A stretch of 64,000 nucleotides of DNA, from the NCBI GenBank assembly GCA_004555205.1, contig SFIY01000007.1, forward strand, positions 65,248 to 129,247, in the 5' to 3' direction. The stretch comes from Clostridiales bacterium. Lineage in GTDB: Bacteria; Bacillota; Clostridia; Oscillospirales; Oscillospiraceae. The translations under genes and the position numbers were made by a program. The notes beneath the pieces were generated by a model that saw nothing but the letters and a program-made list of their open reading frames with translations, had not been told where the DNA came from and searched no databases. Of the stretch, positions 52,550 to 61,942 are shown piece by piece. The first letter of the stretch is position 1, and each line of letters begins with the position of its first letter.

Positions 52550-52906
52550 TTGAAACGTAAACTACTTGCATGCACATTGTTAATTTGTACAATCCTATCC
52601 TGCCTAACAGTTGCTCATGCCGCTTCGGCTCGTTATTCAGCCCCTACGGCTACGTTGTCATTTAACGGGACCACAGCCACATGCGGTGTAACCATTTCAG
52701 AACCCGGCAAGACAATTCATGCAACGATGCAGCTTTGGCAAGGCATTACATTCGTGGACTCGTGGAGCGGAAGCGGTATATCCTGTATCAATCTATCCAA
52801 AACGCATAGTGTTACAAAAGGAAAAACCTATACATTATAAGCAACATATACCCTAAATGGAACAAGCCATACAGCAACACCCGTGACCAAAACATGTCCT
52901 TGGTGA
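52550..52906 (+). pseudogene. Small secreted protein gene with an internal stop
   Basis: Signal peptide MKRKLLACTLLICTILSCLT...AHA, then a small beta domain (TLSFNGTTATCGVTISEPGK; KTHSVTKGKTYTL). A TAA at 52838-52840 ends the frame, but the same frame continues ATYTLNGTSHTATPVTKTCP to TGA at 52904-52906, completing what looks like an immunoglobulin-like fold. The start is a TTG after AAAGGGAG. The stop is a nonsense mutation, a sequencing error, or rarely read through. It is probably controlled by the sigma/anti-sigma pair upstream. Confidence 0.7.
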
Positions 52907-53026
52907 ACTGTCACGCGAATGAAAGAGAAATAAGGTGATTCCGATGGGCTGTCCAGCCGGTAATGAGGCGATAGAAGCCGGTAAGATTTACGGCCATTGG
53001 TTTTGAGTGAAAAGGAGGAGTTATTG

Positions 53027-53349
53027 ATGAATATACCATTCGAGAAACGGCTACTGCTATCATTATCTGCGATTGGCATTCTTGTTCTTTTTGGATACAC
53101 AAATGGCCATTCGGAGTTAGGTTTCCTGATTGCACAACTCGCTGTAGGCTGTCTGTTATATATGCCTTTTGTAATTATAAATATTCTTTAGTTATTGTTG
53201 GAGCAATCCTTATATTGTGGAATATTTATTTGAACTATTTGCCGAATCTACCACTTACCCACTGTAGGTTATATGCAAGTATAGCTGTTTTCATCATCGG
53301 TTTCATTCAAATGCTACGACTGAGAAATAAAGCTGCAAACCCAAAATAA
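53027..53349 (+). pseudogene. Small membrane protein gene with a frameshift
   Basis: ATG after AAAGGAGGAG opens MNIPFEKRLLLSLSAIGILV with two hydrophobic stretches and stops at 53191. The -1 frame continues at once as LVIVGAILILWNIYLNYLPN and ends at 53349 after a further helix (IAVFIIGFIQMLRLRNK). Together they make an about 107-residue protein of three to four helices. A single lost base in CTTTAG explains the break. The family is not recognised. Confidence 0.65.
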
Positions 53350-53393
53350 AAAAGTTTTTTTCAGCTCTGGACTGATATTTAGCTGCAAAGGCA

Positions 53394-53874
53394 GATAAGG
53401 TACAATAAGTTGCGCAAAATTGAAAAAAAGATAGACATGGTTTGCAGAACTCTGGTAGAATGAAGTTGCGACACACCATTCTGAAAGGAGTCTGTAAACC
53501 ATGTCCGAGAAGATTGTACAGCTAAACGAAGAAGTAATCAAGGGGCAATTGAAAGAATTGGTCCGAGGACAGCGTTGAGGAAACGCTGACTTACTGTGAT
53601 TTTCCCTATGAGCATTGGACGCGGATCCGCACCAACAATGTAATCGAACGGCTAAACCGGGAGATTCGCCGCAGGACAAGGGTGGTGGGCACATTCCCGG
53701 ATGGCAATTCTGCTCTGATGCTGGTTTGTGCCCGGCTGCGCCATGTGGCCGGTACCCAGTGGGGCAACAAAAAGTACATGAACATGAAGCACTTAGAGGC
53801 GACGCCGGAAGACGCCTCTATTGCCGGCTGACTTCATTCAGCCGGAGTCTGCAAACGAATTTGCGCATAGTTTT
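53394..53874 (+). mobile_element. IS256-family remnant, copy 2, internally deleted
   Basis: Begins with the same about 170 bp as copy 1. Transposase ATG is at 53501 (MSEKIVQLNEEVIKGQLKEL). It then jumps to the transposase C-terminus in another frame: YEHWTRIRTNNVIERLNREI, RRTRVVGTFPDG, stop at 53831. About two thirds of the transposase, including most catalytic residues, is missing. The right end near 53870 (TTTGCGCATAGTTTTTGAC) is complementary to the left end. Confidence 0.88.
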
Positions 53875-53924
53875 TGACGGTGCCTGCTCTATATGCGGAT
53901 GCTGAATTTTATTATAGTATAGAT

Positions 53925-53970
53925 CACGACCCCACCCTGCGGCTACTGCCAAGGGTGGGGTCGTGTTTTT
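53925..53970. terminator. Terminator downstream of the giant surface protein gene
   Basis: A perfect 14-bp stem CACGACCCCACCCT/AGGGTGGGGTCGTG with 13-nt loop and a T-run on the right. It lies 30 bp from the stop of the leftward giant gene and probably acts in both directions. Confidence 0.85.
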
Positions 53971-54002
53971 ATTTGCTGTAGCAGCATAGCTGTCGGGATT
54001 AA

Positions 54003-57000
54003 TTACTCCTCACGCTTCCTGCCGTACAGCACTATGCCGGAGGCTGTTAGCGACAGGCACAGCAGAGCAATCCACAGCTCAACATGGCTTCCGTCGGCGG
54101 TCTTGACGCTGTCATCGGGCTTATCCGGAGTGTTGGGAACATCGGTAGACTGCTTGGAACCGCAGTTCTTGCAGATGCCGTCTTCATAGTCGTGGCCCGT
54201 GGGCTGGATTACTTCGGTTTCAATCTCATTGCAATCACAGGAGCGCATTCTTTGGCCGGGATCGGTACAGGTGGGCGACTTGGTAATGACCCATTCGCCG
54301 AAATTATGGCTGTGCTGCTCCATCATATCACCGCAGACAACATCTGCGCGGTCGCGGATACGAATGCGCGGTGCGATGGGTGTTCCGTCGGAGAGAGTGA
54401 AGGTATTGTCATAAGATGCAAGACCCGTAACGGTGATCTCTCGGCCAACCTCAGCGTTAACGACATCCTTGCCGGTAGTGATGTAGCCGTCAATGAACAC
54501 ACGGCATTCATCGCCGTTTGAGTCCTTGACAATTATGGTCTGTACCAGTCCGTCAGCCATCTCAACACGGGTTATCTGCCCCTTGACGGTTATCAGACTA
54601 CCAAGCACGCTGCCGTCATTGACCTGCTTTGAGGTGACCGGAGTGGGTACAACGGGAGTTTCCTCTCCTATCTTCTCAATGTCGGTAACGGCAAGCTGGC
54701 GTTCGCCCTGATAAGAGCTCGTTGTGCCGGTAATGCGAACCTTATCGCCGATCTTGAAGTTGCCGGCAACGGGGAAGCAGTTGATACCTGCGGTGTCATC
54801 CTGGACATAGATGCAGTCAAAGAATGCCGTATCCTTATCGTAGCCGGAGGCATTGGAGGTAACGATACCCTCAACGGTGTACTTGATGTTTTCGTCTTTC
54901 TCTGCCTGAACCACCTTGATGGGAGTAACGGTAATGGGATTAATCATGCGCAGGAGGTTTTCGCAGATCCTGTAGTTGGAGTAGTTTTTCTCGGCACCGT
55001 TATCAAGCTGTGCCTGAACCTCGAAGTTGGACATGAAGGCTGCGCCGGAGACAATTATCATACCCTTACCGTCAAGCTGCTCGCTTGCCATCACAATCAG
55101 GCGATTATCGCCGTCGGCGTAGGCATACTTGGGAGTCTTGTCACCGCCGAGGCCGTCATTGTCAACATCCACGGAGTAGGTGGTGGCGTGGCCGTAGACC
55201 ACGGGGGAGACGGTGGTGGGCAGGGCCGAGGTGGGATTGCCAGCAGCATCCACGGCATAGATGGAGGCGCCGCCGTAGTGGCTGAATCTCTCGGTGTATA
55301 GCTTGTCATAGGGATTCTCGGGGTCAACTATCACTCCGTCGGTCAGCAGATTTTCGGTGTTGTAGGTGCTGAAGTACAGACGCCACTTATCAACGCCGTC
55401 GGCTGCGCTGCGAACATCGTCATAGGTCGCGTCGTCGCCAATTCGCAGGCTTGAACCGAGTGCTGCCAGCACCTCGTTTTGTGTGGCTGCCATATGCTTG
55501 ATGTCGGGGTTCTTCTGAATAACATCATAGTTTTCGTAGTTATCAGACCAGCCTGCCAAAATCACGATGCCGCCTCTTGTGTTGAACGCCGCAATAGCAG
55601 CAAGCTCATCTGCTGAGTAGGTCCTGGGATCACTCTGCGCAGCTGCCAGACGGCGGGAAGGTGCGGTGAGAATGAGCGCCTTGTATTTTGGGTTGCCGCA
55701 GGCTGCGATGAGATCCTCGGAGGTGTTCAGCTGCACGGTGCGCACACTGTAATCGGAGGCAAGCTCACCGAAGTTGCCCATGGAGTCCTTGTAGTTGCCT
55801 GCAACATACTCGTTGTAGTGGGAAGCGTCAATGCCTATGTACACGAGCTTCTCGGCATCCTGAACATCAAGCTCCACGGTCTTTGTGAAGGTGTACTCGT
55901 TGTTGCCCTGCTTTACAACGGCGGTCACGGTGACGGTGGTAACACGGGCCTTGTCCGGAGTCCACTTAAACGGAATATCCAGAGTGCTGCTTGCAGCCAG
56001 AGTATAGCCGGTGTTATCAACTCCGATGCTCACGCCGCCGATGGTGTAGGACAGTGCGGTGACAGTGGCATCGGTAGCCTCGCTGTTAAACAAAGTTGTG
56101 GTCAAAGTCAGTTCCTCGCCGGTGACGGGAGTGGAGGTGCCGCATACAAAGTTGGAGATACCGAGCTTGAGCATATCGCCGACCCAAACAGGGGAGGTGA
56201 CAGCCAAGTCACCGTCTGCTTCGGTTACGCGGACAAAGTAGTAGCTGTAATTGGGATCAAGCGTTAAGGACAGCGTGCCGGAGGCGAGCTCCGCTGCACT
56301 GCTCCAGGTGTGAACGACTCTGCCGGAGTTTGCGATTATCTCGACCTTGGCGATTGAATCGGTCTTGTCGGGATCGCTGACCGAAATCTCAAAGTCAAGC
56401 GCGCTGGGGACCTCGGAGAGAATGGAGCCCATCATGCTGCCGTTAACGGTGTAGCCGAGCTCAAGGTTCTTGTCCTCGGTGGCGTACATGCGTCTTTCGC
56501 GGATAGCCTCGTAGATACCTTCCTCGGTGAAATTATCGGTGATGATGACATCACGGGCGTCATTTGCATTGCCCCATTTGCCCTTGTGGTTGTCCTGATT
56601 ATTGGTGGGTGCTACATGCCAGCCCTTATCAAGAGCCATAATATAGTATTCATAGCTGGGGAAGTAGCCGCCTGCACCGATCTGACCTTCGCCGTTGCCG
56701 ACTTCAACCATATATATACGGGAGTCGATAACGCCGTCCCAGTAAGCGAAATCGGAGAAGGTGCCGAAGGTGGTGCCGGGGTGATTTAGCTGGCTGATGG
56801 AGCTTGAACCCTCGGGTCTGCTGAGCAGCTCGTAGTACGCTTTAATACCGGCATCGTTGGTCTTGTTGTTCAGCGTTGAATTGTTGCGTGAAACGATACC
56901 GGGGGTGTTGAAGGTGTTGATATGGCCGGGACCGCCGGACCAAGTCATCTCAAAGCCGCCGATGGCGATAACGCCGGTCTGCGCATTGTTGAAGTCTGCG

Positions 57001-60000
57001 ATCTTGTCCTTGTATTCCTTCCAGCGCTGCTGGCTGTAGGATGATGCAAGGCTCATGTCGTAGAGTGCGCCCTCGGGGTTGGCGGCGGAGGTGGTGTCAA
57101 AGTAGTTGGAGTGGTCGGTGAAGGCAACAAACTGAACATTTGCGCTGTCGGGCAGGTTCTTTACATAGTCAAGTGCGCTGTCAAGCGTGCCGGAGCCGTC
57201 GGAATACTGGGTGTGAGAGTGAAGCTGGCCGAAGTACAACTGATACTGTGCCTTGCCAACGATGAAGTACCAGTTCAGCGTGGCTGATTTGCCGTCCTTG
57301 CGGGTGACGGTGAGCTGAACATTCACACGGCCGTCTGCCATGTCCCCGTTGGGAGTATAGCTGACCTTGCCGTTTTCATAGGTGGCCTTGACCGCTTTCT
57401 CATTGACGGTCAGCTCGATAGCGGGCTCGTTACCTGCGTTAATAATAGTTGCACCGATGGTAGGACGCTTATTATCGCCGGTCTCGGAACGTTCGGCAGG
57501 CAGCGGGTTTGCAATGGACGGCGCGTCCACGACATCTATTTCGACCTTGGAGCTTATGTCAACGCCCTTATTGTCCTTACCGGTGATGACTACGGTCAGC
57601 TTGTCGCCGGAGATCATCGCCTTGGGAATGGTGACGGAGTATTTACCGTCCTCGCCCTTGGTGACATTAAGCGATTTGTCGCCGAGCCTTGCGGAGAGTT
57701 CACCGTTCACACCGAAGGGATCGTCAACAAAGAAGCTCAGCTCATAATCCTGACCGACATAGGCAGGAGGCAGTGTGCCGAGTACGATGCAGGGAGCGTT
57801 CACGATGCCGTCGATGACGGTCACATCGCTTGCAACGGGGTAGAAGTTGAACGAATAGATGGTGTAATCGGTGACGGTCGCCTTGTTCATGGAGTAGACC
57901 TTGAAGCTGTCGCTGTAATACTCAAGCCACTGGCTGTAGCCCTTATACTTTGCGGTGCGGCTTTCCATCTCATAGCCGCCCACGCCGCCGGAGCAGGTGC
58001 GTACCAGCCAATCGGCATCTTCGCTTGCGGTCTTGGTGTAGAAGGCGTTGTTGCCTGTACCGTTGGCACACAGATAGCCGTAGGATTCGTTATAGAAGCG
58101 GAGGTATTCGCCGTTCGCCTCTACAGTGAACACGGCAGCACCGTTGCCTGTGGTGAGCTTGCCGTCGGCAATGGTGGCCGCTGCCTTGGTAATGGAGGGA
58201 CTTTCAGCGTTGTCGTCCTGCTTTGCCAGAGCAGCGCCTGCGTTGGCGTTGTAGATGACCACCTTGCTGCCGGGAGCCAGGGGGTTATCAGAGGGCGTAT
58301 CCGAGCCGTCGTCTGCGACCAGATAGAACTGCTGAGCAAACAGAGCCTCATCGCCTATCTTGGAGAAACTGCTCCAGTTGCCCTTGTCGGCGTACCATTC
58401 AAGATAGTTGCCACGGACTGTATTTTTAATGTAGAAGCAGTCGGAGGTTGCTGCCTTCTCAAGCTGCCATGCGGTGTTCACATCGTCCAGCGGTGTGCTG
58501 GTGAACTTTGCGCCCATGGAGAGCTTCTTGCCGTCTGCGGTGGAGAAGGTGTAGCTTCCGTCGGCATTATCGCCGTCAGACAGGCTGGTGACAATGCCGC
58601 TCTTCTGCACCTTGAAGAAGGCCTGAGCAAACAGAGCCTCATCGTTAACTTTGTAATAACTGCTCCAGTTGTCCTTATCGGCATACCATTCGAGGTAGTT
58701 TCCGCGAACGGCATTCTTTATATAGTAGCAGCCTGCGGTCTTTGCTTCTTCAAGCTGCCATGCGGTGTTTACATCGTCCAGCGGAGTGCTGCCGTAGCTT
58801 GTACCCATGGAAAGCTTCTTGCCGTCTGCTGTGGAGAAGGTGTAGCTTCCGTCGGCATTGACGCCGACCGTCCAGATATCCGCATCGTTGAAGCCAGCGA
58901 GTTTGCCGCCGTCGAGAGTCACATCGGTACCTTTGTTGTAGTAGCCGGTGTACTCGGTGGACAGAGCCTTCAGATTGGCGGGGTTATAAATGACGACCTG
59001 ATCACCGTCCTTGAGCGGAGCTGTGGGGGTGTCGGGTGTACCCGGAGTGTCGGGAGTATCGGTCTCGATTACCAGATAGAGCTGCAGCTCAAAGGCATCG
59101 CCGGTGCCGGTGTAGGCACTCCAGTTGTTGTTAACGGCATACCACTGGAGGCGGTACTTGTCGGTGCGGGTTGCGTTGTCAATATAGAATGTCGCATCCT
59201 TGCCTTCTACCGCAGTGATCTTCCAGTTCGGATTTACCTCGTCAAGAGGAGTGCTGGTATACTTTGCACCCATTGCCAGCTTCTTGCCGTCTGCTGTGGA
59301 GAAGGTGTAAGTGCCGTCGGCGTTAATTCCCAGCGTCCACTTGTCGGCATCGGTAAAGCCTGTGAGCTTGCCGTCGGTCAGGGTCACGTCGGTGCCCATG
59401 TTGTAGAAACCGTTATATTCGGTGGACAGGGTCTTACCGAACTTGGGGTTGAACACCACCACGGTGTCCCCATCCTGAAGCATGGACAGGTCGGAGATGA
59501 TGCCGCTCTGGCGGGCGGGGGTGACCTCCAGCCGGTAGATACTGGGGAGCAGCATGCTCACATTGGTGGCCGAGGTGTAGTTCATGAACCGTGGGGCATT
59601 GACATTGTACAGGATGCGGCCGCAGGCCGTATCCGTGCTGGCCACTGTGGCCAGTCCGCTGGCGTCAATGTCGATGGTCCATGTGCCGGTGCCGTTTGCG
59701 GCATCGTTCAGGGCCTTGGCCTGCTTGGTGTAAATCTGCTTTCCGCCGGACGTGGTAAGCGTCCACTTGCCGGCCTCACCGCCCAGTGTGAATATCTCCA
59801 CATTTTCGGCTGGGTCTGTGGGGTCGGTTTCAATACTTGTGAACAATTTACCGGACAGATTGCCCGCAGCGTAGGTCTTGCCGTTGGCAGACGCCGCGAG
59901 AATGATCTGGTCGCCGGCCTTCAGCGTGGAGGCGTCCGTTACCAGCGTCGCCTTCGGCGTCGCCGCAAACACCGCTGTCGGCAGCAGCGACAGCAGCATC

Positions 60001-60053
60001 ACCAGTGCCAGCAGCACGGATAGCAGACGTCTGCTCAGTCCTCTCTTCTTCAA
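54003..60053 (-). CDS. Giant repeat-rich surface protein with PHP domain
   Basis: About 2016 residues. Signal peptide (RRLLSVLLALVMLLSLLPTAVFA). Residues about 190-590 hold three to four related repeats (VNADGSYTFSTADGKKLSMG; DDVNTAWQLE; NYLEWYADK.NWSS). A PHP hydrolase domain spans about 935-1215 (LYFGQLHSHTQYSDGSG, AFTDHSNYF, QLNHPGTTFG, NQDNHKGKW). Then come beta domains, an OB-like pair (about 1715-1905), a HxFGEW...CTDPG...CKNCG repeat, and a tail KTADGSHVELW-helix-GRKREE like a degenerate sortase signal. Probably a wall-anchored enzyme. The start is TTG at 60053 after AGGAGGG inside the longer ATG frame (60074). Confidence 0.85.
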   Translation of the reverse strand: MKKRGLSRRLLSVLLALVMLLSLLPTAVFAATPKATLVTDASTLKAGDQIILAASANGKTYAAGNLSGKLFTSIETDPTDPAENVEIFTLGGEAGKWTLTTSGGKQIYTKQAKALNDAANGTGTWTIDIDASGLATVASTDTACGRILYNVNAPRFMNYTSATNVSMLLPSIYRLEVTPARQSGIISDLSMLQDGDTVVVFNPKFGKTLSTEYNGFYNMGTDVTLTDGKLTGFTDADKWTLGINADGTYTFSTADGKKLAMGAKYTSTPLDEVNPNWKITAVEGKDATFYIDNATRTDKYRLQWYAVNNNWSAYTGTGDAFELQLYLVIETDTPDTPGTPDTPTAPLKDGDQVVIYNPANLKALSTEYTGYYNKGTDVTLDGGKLAGFNDADIWTVGVNADGSYTFSTADGKKLSMGTSYGSTPLDDVNTAWQLEEAKTAGCYYIKNAVRGNYLEWYADKDNWSSYYKVNDEALFAQAFFKVQKSGIVTSLSDGDNADGSYTFSTADGKKLSMGAKFTSTPLDDVNTAWQLEKAATSDCFYIKNTVRGNYLEWYADKGNWSSFSKIGDEALFAQQFYLVADDGSDTPSDNPLAPGSKVVIYNANAGAALAKQDDNAESPSITKAAATIADGKLTTGNGAAVFTVEANGEYLRFYNESYGYLCANGTGNNAFYTKTASEDADWLVRTCSGGVGGYEMESRTAKYKGYSQWLEYYSDSFKVYSMNKATVTDYTIYSFNFYPVASDVTVIDGIVNAPCIVLGTLPPAYVGQDYELSFFVDDPFGVNGELSARLGDKSLNVTKGEDGKYSVTIPKAMISGDKLTVVITGKDNKGVDISSKVEIDVVDAPSIANPLPAERSETGDNKRPTIGATIINAGNEPAIELTVNEKAVKATYENGKVSYTPNGDMADGRVNVQLTVTRKDGKSATLNWYFIVGKAQYQLYFGQLHSHTQYSDGSGTLDSALDYVKNLPDSANVQFVAFTDHSNYFDTTSAANPEGALYDMSLASSYSQQRWKEYKDKIADFNNAQTGVIAIGGFEMTWSGGPGHINTFNTPGIVSRNNSTLNNKTNDAGIKAYYELLSRPEGSSSISQLNHPGTTFGTFSDFAYWDGVIDSRIYMVEVGNGEGQIGAGGYFPSYEYYIMALDKGWHVAPTNNQDNHKGKWGNANDARDVIITDNFTEEGIYEAIRERRMYATEDKNLELGYTVNGSMMGSILSEVPSALDFEISVSDPDKTDSIAKVEIIANSGRVVHTWSSAAELASGTLSLTLDPNYSYYFVRVTEADGDLAVTSPVWVGDMLKLGISNFVCGTSTPVTGEELTLTTTLFNSEATDATVTALSYTIGGVSIGVDNTGYTLAASSTLDIPFKWTPDKARVTTVTVTAVVKQGNNEYTFTKTVELDVQDAEKLVYIGIDASHYNEYVAGNYKDSMGNFGELASDYSVRTVQLNTSEDLIAACGNPKYKALILTAPSRRLAAAQSDPRTYSADELAAIAAFNTRGGIVILAGWSDNYENYDVIQKNPDIKHMAATQNEVLAALGSSLRIGDDATYDDVRSAADGVDKWRLYFSTYNTENLLTDGVIVDPENPYDKLYTERFSHYGGASIYAVDAAGNPTSALPTTVSPVVYGHATTYSVDVDNDGLGGDKTPKYAYADGDNRLIVMASEQLDGKGMIIVSGAAFMSNFEVQAQLDNGAEKNYSNYRICENLLRMINPITVTPIKVVQAEKDENIKYTVEGIVTSNASGYDKDTAFFDCIYVQDDTAGINCFPVAGNFKIGDKVRITGTTSSYQGERQLAVTDIEKIGEETPVVPTPVTSKQVNDGSVLGSLITVKGQITRVEMADGLVQTIIVKDSNGDECRVFIDGYITTGKDVVNAEVGREITVTGLASYDNTFTLSDGTPIAPRIRIRDRADVVCGDMMEQHSHNFGEWVITKSPTCTDPGQRMRSCDCNEIETEVIQPTGHDYEDGICKNCGSKQSTDVPNTPDKPDDSVKTADGSHVELWIALLCLSLTASGIVLYGRKREE

Positions 60054-60104
60054 AATATGATCCCTCCTGTTCATTTAGCACAGCAGCTTTCTCCGGCTCC
60101 GGCG

Positions 60105-60230
60105 CCGCAAAGATAACAAAAGCCGCCTATCCCGCAGGATGCGGGCAGGCGACCCTTCACAAACGATTCTGTAATGCCGAGAGGGGATCCGAGTGACCAG
60201 GACAGAAATCTGTGAAGGATACCGGAGTTC
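60105..60230 (-). promoter_or_regulatory. Structured leader ending in a terminator-like hairpin
   Basis: On the minus strand a stem CCTTCACA/TGTGAAGG (60211-60218 with 60154-60161) encloses a second stem TTCTGT/ACAGAA. It is followed by a GC-rich hairpin (60122-60152, GCCTGCCCGCA/TGCGGGATAGGC) and CTTTTGTT. This order, folded domain then terminator then gene, is that of riboswitches and attenuators. I could not match it to a known class. Confidence 0.5.
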
Positions 60231-60259
60231 AGGAGCAAACTTTTCGTGTGAATGTCTAT

Positions 60260-60288
60260 ATTATAGCATACACTGCCCGGGATTACCA
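60260..60288 (-). promoter_or_regulatory. Extended -10 promoter of the giant gene
   Basis: Minus strand TGC-TATAAT (60260-60268) with a weak -35 TGGTAA (60283-60288), spacer 17. Transcription would start near 60253, giving a leader of about 200 nt that includes the structured region. Confidence 0.55.
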
Positions 60289-60377
60289 CCCTTCTTTTCT
60301 TAAGAATGTGAAAAAATATCGAAAAGTTTTTGCTGAATTCACCAAAAGCCCGGGGATTTTTCTTCCGGCGGATGCTC

Positions 60378-60406
60378 TTGACAGAAAGAGTGGAACTTGC
60401 TATGCT
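60378..60406 (+). promoter_or_regulatory. Promoter of the YibE/F gene
   Basis: TTGACA (60378-60383), 17-bp spacer, TATGCT (60401-60406), 31 bp before the start codon. Confidence 0.7.
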
Positions 60407-60436
60407 GAATAAAATAACGACACGGAGGAAACTCCC

Positions 60437-61624
60437 ATGAAGAACGGAACAAAGCTAAAACAGGCGGATGTGCGCGCCTGGTGGACGAGGAATCGCCTCA
60501 GCTGCATCATTCTGGCGGCAGCGGTGGTGCTGTTTGCTGCTGTGCGGATGCTGGCGGTGTCCCATGAGCAGCCCCAGCCCCGGGGGGAGGAATACGCCGA
60601 GTACGAGTCCGCCGTCATCACCGACATTTTGGCGGACAGCACCGAGCAGGATCCCGTGTCCGACGGCGGCTACCGGGGCGAGCAGCTTCTGCTGGCCGAA
60701 GTGCGCACGGGGCAGTACAAGGGCGAGACCATGCAGGTATATAACTATGTTGGCCCCCTGTACGGTCAGGCCCTGAAGGAGGGCCAGCGGGCGGTGGTGC
60801 TCATTTCCACCTATGCCGACGGAGAGCATACCGCCACGGTATATGAGTTTGATCGGGCCATAGGTCTGGCGGTGATCGTGGGCCTGTTCCTGCTGGCCAC
60901 GGTGGCCGTGGGCGGCAAGGTGGGAGTAAAGTCCCTGGTGGCCCTGGCGGTGACCCTGGTGTGCCTGTTCTTTGTGATGATCCCTTTGCTGATGAAGGGG
61001 GCGCCTACGCTGCTGACGGTATTTTTGACCTGCGCATACATTACCGTGGTGACAATGGTCATTCTGGGCGGCGTGAGCCGGAAAACGATCTGTGCGGCCC
61101 TGGGTACCATCGCCGGCACAGCTCTGGCGCTGTTGTTCGGCCTGCTGGCCCAGAATCTGCTGCGCATTGACGGTCTGCGCCTGGCGGATGCAGAGCCGCT
61201 GCTGCAGCTGCGGCAGATGGGTACGCCGCTGGGTCTGCGGGGCCTGTTGGTGGCAAGCGTGGTCATCAGCGCCCTGGGCGCAGTGATGGACGTGGCCATG
61301 AGCATTTCCTCGGCGTTGACGGAGGTGTATACCGTGGCTCCGGGCCGGGACGGCAAGGCTCTTTTCCGCTCCGGCATGAACATCGGCCAGGACATGGTGG
61401 GCACCATGATCAACACCCTGATTCTGGCGTTTCTGGGCAGCGGACTGGCGTTTATCATTTACCTGTATTCTCTGGGGCTGGATTTGCGGCAGCTTGTCAG
61501 CTCTCCCTATATGGCCACGGAGGTCATCAGCGGGATTGCCAGCAGCATCGGCGTGATCCTGGCCGTTCCGCTGACGGCGCTGATAAACTCAGTGATTTTG
61601 ACAAGGGAGAAGATCAAAGAATAA
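60437..61624 (+). CDS. YibE/F-family membrane protein
   Basis: A 395-residue protein. One N-terminal helix (about residues 18-36), an extracellular beta domain (about 40-130, EEYAEYESAVITDILADSTE), then about seven to eight helices. The typical YibE/F features are FDRAIGLAVIVGLFLLATVAVGG, LTVFLTCAYITVVTMVILGG and DVAMSISSALTEV...LFRSGMNIGQDMVGTMINTLILAF. The function of the family is not known. It is a single gene with GGAGGAAACTCCC before the ATG. Confidence 0.88.
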   Translation: MKNGTKLKQADVRAWWTRNRLSCIILAAAVVLFAAVRMLAVSHEQPQPRGEEYAEYESAVITDILADSTEQDPVSDGGYRGEQLLLAEVRTGQYKGETMQVYNYVGPLYGQALKEGQRAVVLISTYADGEHTATVYEFDRAIGLAVIVGLFLLATVAVGGKVGVKSLVALAVTLVCLFFVMIPLLMKGAPTLLTVFLTCAYITVVTMVILGGVSRKTICAALGTIAGTALALLFGLLAQNLLRIDGLRLADAEPLLQLRQMGTPLGLRGLLVASVVISALGAVMDVAMSISSALTEVYTVAPGRDGKALFRSGMNIGQDMVGTMINTLILAFLGSGLAFIIYLYSLGLDLRQLVSSPYMATEVISGIASSIGVILAVPLTALINSVILTREKIKE

Positions 61625-61629
61625 ATAGA

Positions 61630-61659
61630 TGCCTGAAATCGTCTGATTTCAGGCATTTT
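61630..61659 (+). terminator. Terminator after the YibE/F gene
   Basis: A perfect 11-bp stem TGCCTGAAATC/GATTTCAGGCA with GTCT loop and TTTT, 5 bp past the stop. Confidence 0.9.
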
Positions 61660-61785
61660 GACTCAATCCCAAATTCAACGCAGAACCGAATTGATTATAA
61701 AAGCAGAAAAGTGATAGAAAAAGCATTTTTCGCGCACACGCAGAAAAAACAAAAAAGGCAGGAGCAAGCTCTGTCTTTTTACATG

Positions 61786-61829
61786 GTGGAGATAAGCGGG
61801 ATCGAACCGCTGACCTCTTGAATGCCACC
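61786..61829 (-). tRNA. 3' fragment of tRNA-Ala(GGC), an attachment-site relic
   Basis: Read leftwards, TGGCATTCAAGAGGTC, the T-arm GCGG-TTCGATC-CCGC and the acceptor TATCTCC-A-CCA form exactly tRNA positions 33-76: the 3' half of the anticodon loop and stem, variable loop, T-arm and acceptor. The D-arm and 5' half are absent; to the right the sequence is unrelated. Such 44-bp tRNA 3' ends are left at one edge of elements integrated by tyrosine recombinases. The intact tRNA should lie to the right, outside the window. Not a functional tRNA. Confidence 0.88.
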
Positions 61830-61942
61830 GGTTTCGAGGTTCTGGACTCGATGAAATTTGTTAGAAAACTTAGACAAAACAGCACTTTTTAGACACATTT
61901 TAGGTTCATTCGTTTCAACTGGTACAATGCGTTTTGCCCTGA

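Noticed and set aside
32418..60053. Common origin of the two secreted PHP proteins by recent duplication
   Set aside because: Only the PHP metal motifs are shared; flanking domains and sequence differ strongly, so they are distant family members.
60054..60074. ATG at 60074 as start of the giant surface protein
   Set aside because: Its nearest GGAG is about 14 bp away, while AGGAGGG lies inside this stretch at the right distance from the TTG at 60053.
60105..60260. c-di-GMP, T-box or THF riboswitch in the giant gene's leader
   Set aside because: The hallmark sequences of these classes are not found on the minus strand. Only the generic fold-plus-terminator layout is supported.
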